Positions 52,803 to 62,056 of a DNA stretch of 64,000 nt are shown here, piece after piece. Position numbers and translations under genes: made by a program. Each line of letters begins with the position of its first letter. Position 1 is the first letter of the stretch. The stretch is taken from the NCBI RefSeq assembly GCF_025847235.1, contig NZ_JAOZEW010000003.1, positions 124,001 to 188,000 of the forward strand, in the 5' to 3' direction. The DNA comes from Flavobacterium shii. GTDB lineage: Bacteria > Bacteroidota > Bacteroidia > Flavobacteriales > Flavobacteriaceae. The notes under the pieces were generated by a model. That model searched no databases. It had not been told where the DNA came from and saw nothing but the letters and a program-made list of their open reading frames with translations.

Positions 52803-53354
52803 TTATTTAGTATTTTGTCTAAAATAAACTTCAGTTGCACCTGAACCATATTTCTGATAATTGGCATCTTGAAAATCAACTCCATCATAACGACCCAATA
52901 AAAAATCAAGCTCAGCTTTTAAAATTCCTTCACCAACGCCGTGAATAAAAACAATCTTAGGAATGCGGTTTTTAATTGCAAATTCAATATGACGTTGTGC
53001 CGTTTCAGTTTGTAAAGTCAGAATGTCATAATTTGACATTCCACGTTTATTTGGCACTAATTTCTCTATATGTAAATCAAATTCAGGGGCTGGAATTTCA
53101 CGTTTATCCTTGCGTTCTTTAACAAAACTCCTCGCTTTTGGCTCTTCCTTCTCCTTAGAAACCTCACTTACATTAATTCTTTTAATAGAATTCATTAAAT
53201 TACTGGAATCCTGAATCTTAATTAATTCATTGACAAAAAATGTCATCACAAATCCGTCATCTGTTTCAATGGTTACCTCATTATTTTTTACCGATAACAC
53301 TACTCCATTCATAGCTTCATCGAGAACCGAAACTTTATCTCCTTTAGTCAACAT
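52803..53354 (-). CDS. Smr-domain protein with N-terminal DUF2027-like region
   Basis: 183 residues from ATG 53354; the frame to 53396 overlaps the upstream gene. A Tudor/SH3-like N-terminus (KGDKVSVLDEAMNGVVLSVKNNEVTIETDDG), a basic linker, then FDLHIEKL and IVFIHGVGEGILKAELDFLL, the Smr motif pair (LDLH..., HGxGxGxLr). Smr domains are endonucleases in MutS2 and in ribosome rescue. The TGAGAG-type residues are not needed for this recognition. Confidence 0.85.
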   Translation of the reverse strand: MLTKGDKVSVLDEAMNGVVLSVKNNEVTIETDDGFVMTFFVNELIKIQDSSNLMNSIKRINVSEVSKEKEEPKARSFVKERKDKREIPAPEFDLHIEKLVPNKRGMSNYDILTLQTETAQRHIEFAIKNRIPKIVFIHGVGEGILKAELDFLLGRYDGVDFQDANYQKYGSGATEVYFRQNTK

Positions 53355-53529
53355 CTTGTTCTTCTTTATCTTGATTTTTACTTGGTGTTTTTGCACTCAG
53401 CTGCATCATCCCTATCATAAAAATCGCAATTGCAATAACTGTAATATAAATGTTTTTCTCAGCTGATGATTGTTCATATAATGCAATTAAAATTGCAATT
53501 ATCATTATCGGAATTCTTAACTTTTTCAT
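53344..53529 (-). CDS. Small two-helix membrane protein
   Basis: 61 residues with two hydrophobic helices (IPIMIIAILIALYEQSS and YITVIAIAIFMIGMMQL) and an acidic tail. It overlaps the Smr gene start by 11 bp, so translation is probably coupled. Conserved small proteins of this kind occur upstream of Smr genes in Flavobacteriia, as I recall. Function is unknown. Confidence 0.6.
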   Translation of the reverse strand: MKKLRIPIMIIAILIALYEQSSAEKNIYITVIAIAIFMIGMMQLSAKTPSKNQDKEEQDVD

Positions 53530-53652
53530 TTTAATAAATTATCAGATTTCAAAAATAAGCAACTTAAAAATAGTATCTTATTATTATTCAAACGTATTGA
53601 AATATTTTTTGTAAAATTGTAAAAAACAAACCCCTTGAATTTAGAGAAATAC

Positions 53653-53916
53653 ATGCTCCCTTGTTTAAGCAAAACTCTCTTCGGCATAGAGTGTTTGGGA
53701 TGTGGTTTTCAACGCGCTTTATTCTTACTTTTTAAAGGAGACTTTAAAGGCGCATTTGAGATCTATCCTGCACTTTATACCAGCCTGATATTTTTAGGAA
53801 TTGTTAGCTTATATTTTTTAGATAAAAGCCGAAATGCCAAAAAACCACTTTGGTTTTTTGGCATCCTAAATAGCGCAATTATGGTGTTGGGTTATGCATA
53901 CAAGCACTACTATTAA
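53653..53916 (+). CDS. DUF2752-family membrane protein
   Basis: About 87 residues from ATG 53653 (the TTG at 53635 adds six). LPCLSKTLFGIECLGCGFQRALFLLFKGDF is the DUF2752 signature (CP...FGi-CPGCG-TRA), then two membrane helices. Function is unknown; the CxxC pair may bind metal. Confidence 0.75.
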   Translation: MLPCLSKTLFGIECLGCGFQRALFLLFKGDFKGAFEIYPALYTSLIFLGIVSLYFLDKSRNAKKPLWFFGILNSAIMVLGYAYKHYY

Positions 53917-53936
53917 TTCATCTTAAATTGGAAAAA

Positions 53937-54638
53937 TTATTTTTTTATCCGATCCAAAATATCATTTATCATTTCGATTTGTACTTTCTGAATTTCGATT
54001 AATTCTTGTTGTTGATGCAAAATTAAATGGTCTAATTTTTCATGCATCATTCTTATTTCTAATTCTGATTTTAGATTAATCATATAATCTTTTTTGGCTC
54101 GATCACGATCTTTTTCTTCTTGACGATTTTGGCTCATCATAATTACCGGAGCTTGCAAAGCAGCAACACATGATAAAATCAAATTGAGCAAAATAAATGG
54201 ATATGGGTCAAAACCTTTATTGACTAAAATGTAGATATTAATCGAAATCCATAGAATTATAAAAATCACAAATAGAATTATAAAAGTCCAGCTTCCACCA
54301 AAATCGGCAACCTTATCGGCTATTTTTTGTCCAAAAGTTCTTGGTCCAATTTCATCTTCAACAGAACTCACTAATGATTTATCATCTGTTAAAGATCCTA
54401 TCACATTTTTCTCTAAATTAGAAAGAATACCAATTTCTGCAGATAAATAATTGGCTATATACTTTTCACGATACATATTTAATTCATGTATCGAGATATA
54501 TCCTTCACTTGTAAATTCTGGATAATCGGCAATAATTAACATAAGAATTGGACTTTGTATAGATTTTCCCGAAACCCTCTCATTCTCCGGATAAGAAATA
54601 TGTGATATATTACTTTTAAACATTCCCTTTGTTTTCAT
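53937..54638 (-). CDS. DUF1003-family membrane protein
   Basis: 233 residues. FGQKIADKVADFGGSWTFIILF, FDPYPFILLNLILSCVAALQAPVIMMSQNRQ and DYMINLKSELEIRM are the conserved blocks of DUF1003 (two membrane helices), followed by a C-terminal coiled coil. Function is unknown. It is convergent with the DUF2752 gene. Confidence 0.85.
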   Translation of the reverse strand: MKTKGMFKSNISHISYPENERVSGKSIQSPILMLIIADYPEFTSEGYISIHELNMYREKYIANYLSAEIGILSNLEKNVIGSLTDDKSLVSSVEDEIGPRTFGQKIADKVADFGGSWTFIILFVIFIILWISINIYILVNKGFDPYPFILLNLILSCVAALQAPVIMMSQNRQEEKDRDRAKKDYMINLKSELEIRMMHEKLDHLILHQQQELIEIQKVQIEMINDILDRIKK

Positions 54639-54841
54639 TTAATAAATTTATTTAGGCTAATTTACTCTTTTAATCGATTATATTCCATCTGGTTTCAAGC
54701 TGGATAAATAGTTGAGATTATTGTAAACAGAATGTTAATGGCTAATTTCTTTAACTAATTACTACTTCTATTTACAAAAAACAACTTACTTTTAGCATCT
54801 AAAATAAACAAAACACAAACTAACAATTCAATTTTATAATT

Positions 54842-55633
54842 GTGACTAAAAATCTAATTATCCAAAATATAACTACTTTAAAAAAGCATTCTTCTATCAA
54901 TTACGGAATCAAAACCAAAACGGAAGATTTTACAGAGAAGCTTTTTTACACCTTATTTGACTCCAATGCGCCCTTAGATAAAAGTATAGATGAACTTGAA
55001 AAATGTTTTAAGGAAATTGCTGTACTAGCCTGTAAAAAACCAGAAGTTTTATGCGAATCTATTTGGGAACGCTTTTTGGAAAAACTTCCTATAGTTCTGG
55101 AAAAATTAATCCAGGATGCCACTTATATTTTAGAAAATGATCCTGCTTCAAATAATATTGAAGAAGTATATCTTGCCTACCCTGGCTTTTATGCCATTGC
55201 AATATACCGTTTAAGCCATGAATTATATAAATTAGACTTATTACTCTTTTCCAGATTAATGAGCGAATATGCCCATCGAATTACCGGAACTGATATTCAT
55301 GCCGGTGCAGACATTGCTTCGCCATTTTTTATAGATCACGCAACCGGAATTGTAATTGGAGAAACAACCATTATAAAAAAACACGTAAAAATATATCAAG
55401 GTGTAACTTTGGGCGCATTAAGCATAACCAAAGAAATGAAAAATGCAAAACGACATCCTACTGTCGAAGAAGATGTTTGCATTTATGCCAATGCTACAAT
55501 TCTTGGCGGAGAAACTATTATTGGTAAAGAAAGCATTATTGGCGGAAATGCATGGATAACCAAATCAATTCCGGCAAAATCCATAGTAACCAATACCACT
55601 ACAACAGAAGTTAAAGTAAAAGAAAAAAAATAA
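54842..55633 (+). CDS. cysE: Serine O-acetyltransferase
   Basis: 263 residues from a GTG start (no in-frame ATG nearby upstream). N-terminal helical SAT domain (about 1-140) and a C-terminal hexapeptide beta-helix with GTDIHAGADIASPFFIDHATGIVIGE (catalytic His/Asp) and YQGVTLGALS. It makes O-acetylserine from acetyl-CoA and serine. It ends 1 bp before cysM (stop 55631-55633, ATG 55635), a sulfur-assimilation operon. Confidence 0.93.
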   Translation: MTKNLIIQNITTLKKHSSINYGIKTKTEDFTEKLFYTLFDSNAPLDKSIDELEKCFKEIAVLACKKPEVLCESIWERFLEKLPIVLEKLIQDATYILENDPASNNIEEVYLAYPGFYAIAIYRLSHELYKLDLLLFSRLMSEYAHRITGTDIHAGADIASPFFIDHATGIVIGETTIIKKHVKIYQGVTLGALSITKEMKNAKRHPTVEEDVCIYANATILGGETIIGKESIIGGNAWITKSIPAKSIVTNTTTTEVKVKEKK

Positions 55634-55634
55634 G

Positions 55635-56522
55635 ATGAACACTCATACATTAGTAAGCCTGATAGGAAATACTCCTTTGATGGAAACAGTCAACTTAGTT
55701 AAAAATAAAAATGTAAAACTTTTATTAAAACTCGAAGGAAACAATCCTGGCGGTAGTGTAAAAGACAGAGCTGCATACAACATGATTTCTTCGGCTCTGG
55801 AACGAGGAGATATAAAAAGAGGTGATAAACTTATTGAGCCTACAAGTGGTAATACTGGAATTGCGCTTGCAATGATTGCGCAATTAATGGGTATTGATAT
55901 AGAATTGATACTTCCTGAAGATTCAACCAAAGAACGCGTACAAACAATGCGTGCCTATGGCGCTACAGTTATTTTAACGCCTGCCAGCGAAGGAATAATC
56001 GGTTCAAGAGATTATGCCGAAAGAAAAGTTGCAGAAGGTGGATATATCATGCTTAATCAATTTGCAAATGAAGACAACTGGAAAGCACATTATAAAACCA
56101 CAGGTCCAGAAATCTGGAATGACACCGATGGGAAAGTAACTCATTTTGTATCGGCAATGGGAACTACAGGAACCATTATTGGTACATCGACTTATCTTAA
56201 AGAAAAAAATCCTAACATTCAGATTATTGGAGCACAACCTAGCGATGGCTCTCAAATACCAGGAATCAGAAAATGGCCTGTAGAATATATGCCAAAAATA
56301 TTCGATGCCAAAAAAGTAGACATCGTAGTCGACATAAGCGAACAAGAAGCACGCGACATGACCAAAAGACTAGCTCTGGAAGAAGGGGTTTTTGCAGGAA
56401 TGAGCAGCGGAGGATCGGTTGCTGTAGCCTTAAAAATTGCTAATCAATTAGAATCTGGTGTGATTGTAGCCATAATTTGTGACCGCGGAGATCGTTATTT
56501 ATCTTCGGATTTATTTGATTAA
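55635..56522 (+). CDS. cysM: Cysteine synthase B
   Basis: 295 residues. PLP Lys in NNPGGSVKDRAAYNMI, TSGNTGIALA and the GTTGTIIGTSTYL loop. Uses O-acetylserine (from the adjacent cysE) and sulfide or thiosulfate to make cysteine; the short length and SVKDRAA are CysM-type. Together with the 2.2-kb cysteine-synthase-like gene, this strain has two enzymes of the group in one window. Confidence 0.93.
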   Translation: MNTHTLVSLIGNTPLMETVNLVKNKNVKLLLKLEGNNPGGSVKDRAAYNMISSALERGDIKRGDKLIEPTSGNTGIALAMIAQLMGIDIELILPEDSTKERVQTMRAYGATVILTPASEGIIGSRDYAERKVAEGGYIMLNQFANEDNWKAHYKTTGPEIWNDTDGKVTHFVSAMGTTGTIIGTSTYLKEKNPNIQIIGAQPSDGSQIPGIRKWPVEYMPKIFDAKKVDIVVDISEQEARDMTKRLALEEGVFAGMSSGGSVAVALKIANQLESGVIVAIICDRGDRYLSSDLFD

Positions 56523-56523
56523 A

Positions 56524-56600
56524 AAAAGGCACAGAGGTACAAAGATTACACTTTGTCCTTAAACCTTTGCTCCTTTGAACCTCTCTATCTCTAAACCTTA
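56524..56600. repeat. CAAAG-unit inverted intergenic repeat, copy 2
   Basis: Left arm GGCACAGAGGTACAAAG, right arm with CTTTG, CCTTTG and CCTTTGAACC units up to the next gene. Same unit family as at 5821-5960 and 61952-62056; here shorter and without a clear central terminator. Confidence 0.55.
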
Positions 56601-56611
56601 AAACAAAAAAA

Positions 56612-57598
56612 ATGAACTATCGTAAACTAGGCAAAACCGACTTTAATATATCTGAAATTTCACTTGGGACTTGGCAAGTTGGAGGGAAATGGGGTTCTCC
56701 ATTTAATGACAAAACAGCCGATGAACTTATTAATACCGCTATTGACAACGGAGTAAATTTTATAGATACTGCCGATGTTTACGAAAACGGATTAAGTGAG
56801 ACTGCTGTAGGCAGAGTTGTACGTTCTCGTTCTGAACGTATTTACGTGGCTACAAAATGTGGTCGACATATAAATCCACATGTTAACGAAGGATATCAGC
56901 CTAAAGTACTTCAAAAATATGTAGAAGACAGCTTGAAGAGAACTGGCTTAGAAGCACTTGATTTAATACAATTACACTGTCCTCCTAATCAAGTATTTTA
57001 TCGACCTGAGATTTTTGAGCTATTTGATCGTTTAAAAGAACAAGGTAAAATCTTAAACTTAGGAGTTAGCGTCGAAAAAGTAGAAGAAGGACTAAAAGCA
57101 ATCGAATATCCGAATGTAACAACCGTACAAATTATTTTTAATCTTTTTCGTCAGCGACCATCAGAGCTTTTCTTTGCAGAAGCTAAAAAACGTGATATTG
57201 GAATCATTGCAAGAGTACCTTTGGCAAGCGGACTTCTTACAGGTTTATTTGATTCAAAAACTACATTTGAGACTCAAGACCACCGCAACTTCAATCGAAA
57301 CGGAGAAGCTTTTGATAAAGGCGAGACTTTCTCGGGGATTGATTATGAATTAGGATTAAAAGCCGTTCATGAATTGAAATCCCTATTTCCCGACGCACCA
57401 AATTTAGCCCCGTATGCACTTCAATGGATTTTAAGTTTCAATGAAATTAGTTGTATTATTCCAGGAGCTTCAAAAACAAATCATGTTTTATCGAATCTTT
57501 CTGTTTATGATTTGCCCAAATTAACACCGGATAAAATTGTTGCTATGAATGCAATCTATGAGAAATATATAAAACCTAGTGTGCACCATCTTTGGTAA
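56612..57598 (+). CDS. Aldo/keto reductase
   Basis: 328 residues, (alpha/beta)8 barrel. Catalytic Asp and Tyr in FIDTADVYENGLSE, Lys in YVATKCGRH, His in IQLHCPPN, and NADPH-pocket PGASKTNHVLSN near the C-terminus. Close to the AKR group acting on small aldehydes or sugars; substrate unknown. No operon partner. Confidence 0.88.
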   Translation: MNYRKLGKTDFNISEISLGTWQVGGKWGSPFNDKTADELINTAIDNGVNFIDTADVYENGLSETAVGRVVRSRSERIYVATKCGRHINPHVNEGYQPKVLQKYVEDSLKRTGLEALDLIQLHCPPNQVFYRPEIFELFDRLKEQGKILNLGVSVEKVEEGLKAIEYPNVTTVQIIFNLFRQRPSELFFAEAKKRDIGIIARVPLASGLLTGLFDSKTTFETQDHRNFNRNGEAFDKGETFSGIDYELGLKAVHELKSLFPDAPNLAPYALQWILSFNEISCIIPGASKTNHVLSNLSVYDLPKLTPDKIVAMNAIYEKYIKPSVHHLW

Positions 57599-57641
57599 TA
57601 ATCAAATAAATTACCTAGGCAATTTTTCAAGAGAAGTAGAA

Positions 57642-58700
57642 TTATAGTGATTCCTCGTCAAAAACAATAGTAAAAGTGGCTCCTTTATTTTTACCAAGGC
57701 TCATTGCACTTAATTTTCCGCCATTTTTATCAATTATTTTTTTACACAAATACAAACCAATACCAGTAGAAGTTTCATTGGCAGTTCCTAATTTACTCAT
57801 TTTAGTAAATTTTTTAAACAGTTCTTCAATCTGGTTTTGGTCAAACCCCATTCCTTTATCCGAAACAGTAAAAACTATTTTTTCGTCATCCTTAAAAATA
57901 CGCATTAAAATCTCGCTTCCAGAATAAGAAAACTTTATTGCATTACTAATTAAATTCACCAAAACCTGAATTAGTAATCCCTCATCAATTTTAAGCACCG
58001 CTTCTTCTACTTCGATATCCGAAATCAATTTAATATTCTTTTGAGCCAAAAGTTGCGATAACTGCTCTTTTATAGCAGGTAAAATTGGCGACATTTGAAT
58101 TGTTTTGATTATCGAACTGGATTTAGCTATTTCATCTTGCTGTTTTAATAGCTTAATAAAATTTTCGATATAACGAAATTGTAAATCTGTAGATTCACAA
58201 ATTAATTCGGCCAGATTTTTAACCGATTCAGATGGATTCTCCTCTATGATTAATCTTGCTAATCCCTGCGGATTTCCAGCAAAATTCTTTAAATCGTGAG
58301 AAATCATATAAATTAAATCTTGTTTTTCATTGATAAAACTTTCCGCCTCATCTATAGATTCCTGAATATTACACATTAACAACCCTGCTTCATCTTCATA
58401 CTGATCTGGCAAAATAGATAATTTTCGACTTGTTCTATAATCATTCAAGGCTTTTGAAGCTATCGCGATAGGTTTAATCAATTGGTTCAAAACCAATAAC
58501 GTAAGTGCAGTAGCCAATAAAGTCATGATTAATGAGAAAATCAAAATAGAATTTGCAGAAATAGTATTATTACCGTAGAGTACAAAAAATAAAATTCCGA
58601 TTAACGGAATATGAATACCAATAAAAGCAACGAATAGAAATTTAAATGCATAGCTTTTCTTCAAAAAACTAACTTGTGACAACATATGATACAACTTCAT
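57642..58700 (-). CDS. Membrane sensor histidine kinase
   Basis: 352 residues. Two membrane helices near the N-terminus (about 20-75) with only a very short loop between, so little periplasmic sensing region; a HAMP-like linker; the H-box ISHDLKNFAGNPQ; N-box LVNLISNAIKFS; G boxes DKGMGFD and STGIGLYLCKKII. No response regulator lies next to it, so it is an orphan kinase. Confidence 0.9.
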   Translation of the reverse strand: MKLYHMLSQVSFLKKSYAFKFLFVAFIGIHIPLIGILFFVLYGNNTISANSILIFSLIMTLLATALTLLVLNQLIKPIAIASKALNDYRTSRKLSILPDQYEDEAGLLMCNIQESIDEAESFINEKQDLIYMISHDLKNFAGNPQGLARLIIEENPSESVKNLAELICESTDLQFRYIENFIKLLKQQDEIAKSSSIIKTIQMSPILPAIKEQLSQLLAQKNIKLISDIEVEEAVLKIDEGLLIQVLVNLISNAIKFSYSGSEILMRIFKDDEKIVFTVSDKGMGFDQNQIEELFKKFTKMSKLGTANETSTGIGLYLCKKIIDKNGGKLSAMSLGKNKGATFTIVFDEESL

Positions 58701-58857
58701 AAAAATAGTATAAGTTCTTGATTAGGCTGTAGAATTTGGGCTTCCAGATAAAAACAAAGTTAACTTTTAAACACAAAATAAATGTTAAATAAAAGAAATT
58801 GCTAAAATATTTCCTAAATTAAATTTATAAAAGTTTACAAACACTTATTTTTGCGCT

Positions 58858-60270
58858 ATGGCAAGAAAAAATACAGACAAAGTTGTCTTTCATCAAATAG
58901 AAGTCCTTGATGCTGGAGCAAAAGGCGTATCGGTAGCAAAAGCTCCCGACGGAAAAGTAATTTTCATCCCGAATGTAGTTCCGGGAGATGTAGTAGATGT
59001 GCAAACTTTCAAAAAGCGTAAAGCTTATTATGAAGGAAAAGCAGTTCGTTTTCACGAATACTCAACACATCGTATAGAACCAATCTGTGAGCATTTTGGT
59101 GTTTGTGGCGGATGTAAATGGCAAAACATGAAATACAGCCAACAACTGTATTACAAACAAAATGAAGTTAAAAATCACCTGCAACGCATCGGAAAAATTG
59201 AACTTCCTGAATTTGAACCTATTTTAGGTTCTGAAAAACAGTTTTTTTACCGAAATAAAATGGAATTTTCCTTTTCAAACAGCCGTTGGTTAACCGAAAA
59301 AGAAATTGATAGCACCGAAGATTTAGGAAATCGTAATGCACTAGGTTTTCATATCCCGAAAATGTGGGATAAAATTCTTGACATCAATAAATGTCATTTA
59401 CAAGAAGATCCTTCAAATGCAATTAGAAATGAGATTAGAGCTTTTGCCAACGAGCATAACCTAGCTTTTTTTAATCCAAGAGAACATTCTGGTTTACTAA
59501 GAACATTTATGATTCGTACTGCTTCTACAGGTGAAATCATGGTTTTAATCCAGTTTTTTGAAGAAGACAAAGCAAATAGAGAATTGATCCTGGATCATCT
59601 TTATGAAAAATTTCCACAAATCACATCATTACAATATGTAATAAATGGAAAGGCAAATGATACAATTTATGATCAGGATGTAAAACTATATAAAGGTAGA
59701 AATTACATTTTGGAAGAAATGGAAGGTTTAAAATTTAGCATTAATGCGAAATCATTTTACCAGACCAACTCAGATCAAGCTTATGAATTATATAAAATAA
59801 CACGTGATTTTGCAGGGCTTTCCGGTCATGAAACAGTTTATGATCTTTATACAGGAACTGGAACCATAGCTCAATTCGTTTCCAAAAAAGCTAAAAAAGT
59901 AATTGGTGTAGAAAGTGTTCCTGAAGCAATTCTTGATGCAAAAGCAAATGCAGAACGCAATAATATTACCAATTGTGAGTTTTTTGTTGGTGACATGAAA
60001 GTTGTATTTAATGAAAATTTCATTACGAAACATGGTAAACCAGACGTTATTATTACCGATCCACCAAGAGATGGAATGCATAAAGACGTAATAGAACAAA
60101 TTATGAAAATTGCTCCAGAGAAAGTAGTTTATGTAAGTTGTAACTCGGCTACCCAAGCACGTGATTTAGCATTAATGGATGAAAAATATAAAGTAACCCG
60201 TGTACGACCAGTAGATATGTTTCCTCAAACGCATCACGTAGAAAATGTTGTACTTTTGGAACTTCGCTAA
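58858..60270 (+). CDS. rlmD: 23S rRNA (uracil-5-)-methyltransferase RlmD
   Basis: 470 residues. N-terminal TRAM domain, a 4Fe-4S site (CEHFGVCGGCKWQ plus a Cys in DINKCHL), SAM-binding YDLYTGTGTIAQF and DPPRDGMHKDV, and the catalytic Cys in VYVSCNSATQARDL. It methylates U1939-equivalent of 23S rRNA. A -7 element TATTTTTG (58846-58853) ends 4 bp before the ATG, suggesting a leaderless or nearly leaderless mRNA. Confidence 0.92.
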   Translation: MARKNTDKVVFHQIEVLDAGAKGVSVAKAPDGKVIFIPNVVPGDVVDVQTFKKRKAYYEGKAVRFHEYSTHRIEPICEHFGVCGGCKWQNMKYSQQLYYKQNEVKNHLQRIGKIELPEFEPILGSEKQFFYRNKMEFSFSNSRWLTEKEIDSTEDLGNRNALGFHIPKMWDKILDINKCHLQEDPSNAIRNEIRAFANEHNLAFFNPREHSGLLRTFMIRTASTGEIMVLIQFFEEDKANRELILDHLYEKFPQITSLQYVINGKANDTIYDQDVKLYKGRNYILEEMEGLKFSINAKSFYQTNSDQAYELYKITRDFAGLSGHETVYDLYTGTGTIAQFVSKKAKKVIGVESVPEAILDAKANAERNNITNCEFFVGDMKVVFNENFITKHGKPDVIITDPPRDGMHKDVIEQIMKIAPEKVVYVSCNSATQARDLALMDEKYKVTRVRPVDMFPQTHHVENVVLLELR

Positions 60271-60316
60271 TTTTTATTGAATTAAAAACATGTGAAGCAT
60301 TAATCTCTAATAGTAA

Positions 60317-60856
60317 ATGAAAAAAATACTTTTTATAATAATCGCAGTTGCTTTTACTTTTTCCGGATGTGAAAAAGATGACATCTGCGATGCAAACACA
60401 CCAACCACACCCAGGTTGGTGATTTCTTTTTTTGACATCAGTAATCCATCAGTTCCCAAAAACGTAAGAAATCTAAAAGTTATAGGTGAAGGAATGACCG
60501 AAGGTATTGTTTTTAACGAAAATGCTATCGATGAACTTAAGTACATAACCAATGGTAATACGATTTCTATACCACTTAAAACTGATGCTACAAGTACAAC
60601 TTATAAGTTTATACTTAATTACAACGATCCAAACACCGCTTTAATTAATGAAGACCGACTAAGATTTAACTATACCCATCAAAATATATTTGTTTCAAGA
60701 GCATGTGGTTTTAAAACCACATTTAACTTAACTCCACTTGCACCATTTGTTCTTACCGATTCGGATAACCAAGAAGGATTTTGGATGCAGTTTATAGAAG
60801 TAGAAGACACTAACATTGAATTAGAAAATGAAACACATGTCAAAATATATTTTTAG
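60317..60856 (+). CDS. DUF6452-family lipoprotein
   Basis: 179 residues. Signal peptide with lipobox FSGCEKDD (C19); then beta-rich with CDANTPTTPRLVISFFD, a typical start of the Flavobacteriia family DUF6452. It overlaps the next gene by about 20 bp. Function is unknown; perhaps periplasmic and paired with the DUF6048 protein. Confidence 0.8.
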   Translation: MKKILFIIIAVAFTFSGCEKDDICDANTPTTPRLVISFFDISNPSVPKNVRNLKVIGEGMTEGIVFNENAIDELKYITNGNTISIPLKTDATSTTYKFILNYNDPNTALINEDRLRFNYTHQNIFVSRACGFKTTFNLTPLAPFVLTDSDNQEGFWMQFIEVEDTNIELENETHVKIYF

Positions 60857-61640
60857 TTTTTGCTTTATGTTGTCTCTGTTTTTGGTTCAAGCCCAAGAAA
60901 CACAAGCAACCAAAAAAGCTACAATAACAAATAAAACAGAAACAGAACCTGCAAAGGCTCCTAAAAAAGCTACGACTGCTGAAGTTAAAAAAGATAGCAT
61001 TCCTGTAAAAACAGATCGTTATGGTGTACGTTTTGGTGTTGATTTATATAAATTAACCCGAGGGTTTTATGATAAAGACTATAAAGGAATTGAAATTGTT
61101 GGGGATTATCGCTTATCAAAGAAATATTATCTTGCTGCAGAAATAGGTACAGAAGACAAAACAACCGATGACGACAGACTTAATAGTACAGCAAAAGGAT
61201 CTTATATAAAAGCAGGTTTTGATTACAATCTTTATCAGAACTGGCTTGATATGGAAAACATAATATCAGTTGGTATGCGTTATGGTTTTAGTACATTCAG
61301 CCAGCAATTAAATACTTACAAAATTTACAATGCAAATCCATATTGGGGAGAAGTTCCTCCTGTTGTTTCTGGAGAAAAATTTAGCGGACTGTCTGCAAGT
61401 TGGCTAGAAGTAAACGCAGCAGTAAAAGCCAAAGTATTTAATAACATATTCATAGGTTTCGGGGTACAATTAAAGACACTAATCTCTAATAAAAAACCTG
61501 ATAACTTCGACAATCTTTATATTCCTGGATTCAACCGTACCTATAATGGTAATTTTGGAATAGGTTTTAATTATACTGTTTCTTACTTCATCCCTATTTA
61601 TAAGAAGAAAGTAATAATACCAGTAGAAATCAAAAAATAA
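60837..61640 (+). CDS. DUF6048-family outer-membrane-like protein
   Basis: 267 residues from ATG 60837 (60828 adds three). Signal peptide (MSKYIFSFCFMLSLFLVQAQ), a Lys/Ala/Thr linker, then a beta-barrel-like domain with alternating aromatic residues (RYGVRFGVDLYKLTRGFYDK, GSYIKAGFDYNLYQNW). It ends with basic VIIPVEIKK. Translationally coupled to the DUF6452 gene. Function is unknown. Confidence 0.8.
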   Translation: MSKYIFSFCFMLSLFLVQAQETQATKKATITNKTETEPAKAPKKATTAEVKKDSIPVKTDRYGVRFGVDLYKLTRGFYDKDYKGIEIVGDYRLSKKYYLAAEIGTEDKTTDDDRLNSTAKGSYIKAGFDYNLYQNWLDMENIISVGMRYGFSTFSQQLNTYKIYNANPYWGEVPPVVSGEKFSGLSASWLEVNAAVKAKVFNNIFIGFGVQLKTLISNKKPDNFDNLYIPGFNRTYNGNFGIGFNYTVSYFIPIYKKKVIIPVEIKK

Positions 61641-61644
61641 TTTT

Positions 61645-61689
61645 ATTTGATAATTTGGTTGATTTTAATAAACAACCAAATTATCAAAT
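61645..61689. terminator. Hairpin between convergent genes
   Basis: Perfect 17-bp arms ATTTGATAATTTGGTTG and CAACCAAATTATCAAAT (61645-61661, 61673-61689). Very stable; lies after the DUF6048 stop and before the convergent small membrane gene. Confidence 0.75.
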
Positions 61690-61705
61690 CTATAAAGAAA
61701 TAAAA

Positions 61706-61942
61706 CTATCCTATTTCTTTAACTCCTTTTACAAAAATCCATTTCATAAAAAGTTTCTCACCATCTTTAGTTTTCACAGCTTGGAATTTTGGTGATAAAA
61801 GAGTCCCCACAACAAATGCAGTCATAGGAATCCAAAATCCCGTTAAACCTGTATATTCTGCCACCAAAAATCGAGCTAATATAAATAGTATAGCAAAACA
61901 GCCTAACTGGTATAAAAATGCTCTTACTTGTAATTTTGTCAT
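61706..61942 (-). CDS. Small two-helix membrane protein
   Basis: 78 residues. Two hydrophobic helices (VRAFLYQLGCFAILFILARFLV and FWIPMTAFVVGTLLSPKF), then a basic C-terminus. The GLTGFWIPMTAFVVGTLLSPKF segment is typical of small conserved membrane proteins of Flavobacteriia. Function is unknown. It is followed upstream by CAAAG-unit repeat copy 3. Confidence 0.6.
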   Translation of the reverse strand: MTKLQVRAFLYQLGCFAILFILARFLVAEYTGLTGFWIPMTAFVVGTLLSPKFQAVKTKDGEKLFMKWIFVKGVKEIG

Positions 61943-61951
61943 TTGTTTATT

Positions 61952-62056
61952 TTTTAAGGCTCAAAGGCACAAAGTTTCAAAGGGGCAAAGCTAGCTATTT
62001 AACGGTTCTTTATTTAACTAAATCACCTCTGTCCCTTTGCTTCTTTGTAACTTCTA
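61952..62056. repeat. CAAAG-unit inverted intergenic repeat, copy 3
   Basis: Left arm with CTCAAAGG, CACAAAG, TTTCAAAGG, GGCAAAG units (61958-61991); right arm with CCTCTGTCCCTTTG, CTTCTTTG (62026-62047). The right arm runs into the 3' end of the RNA methyltransferase gene (stop 62054). Confidence 0.6.
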
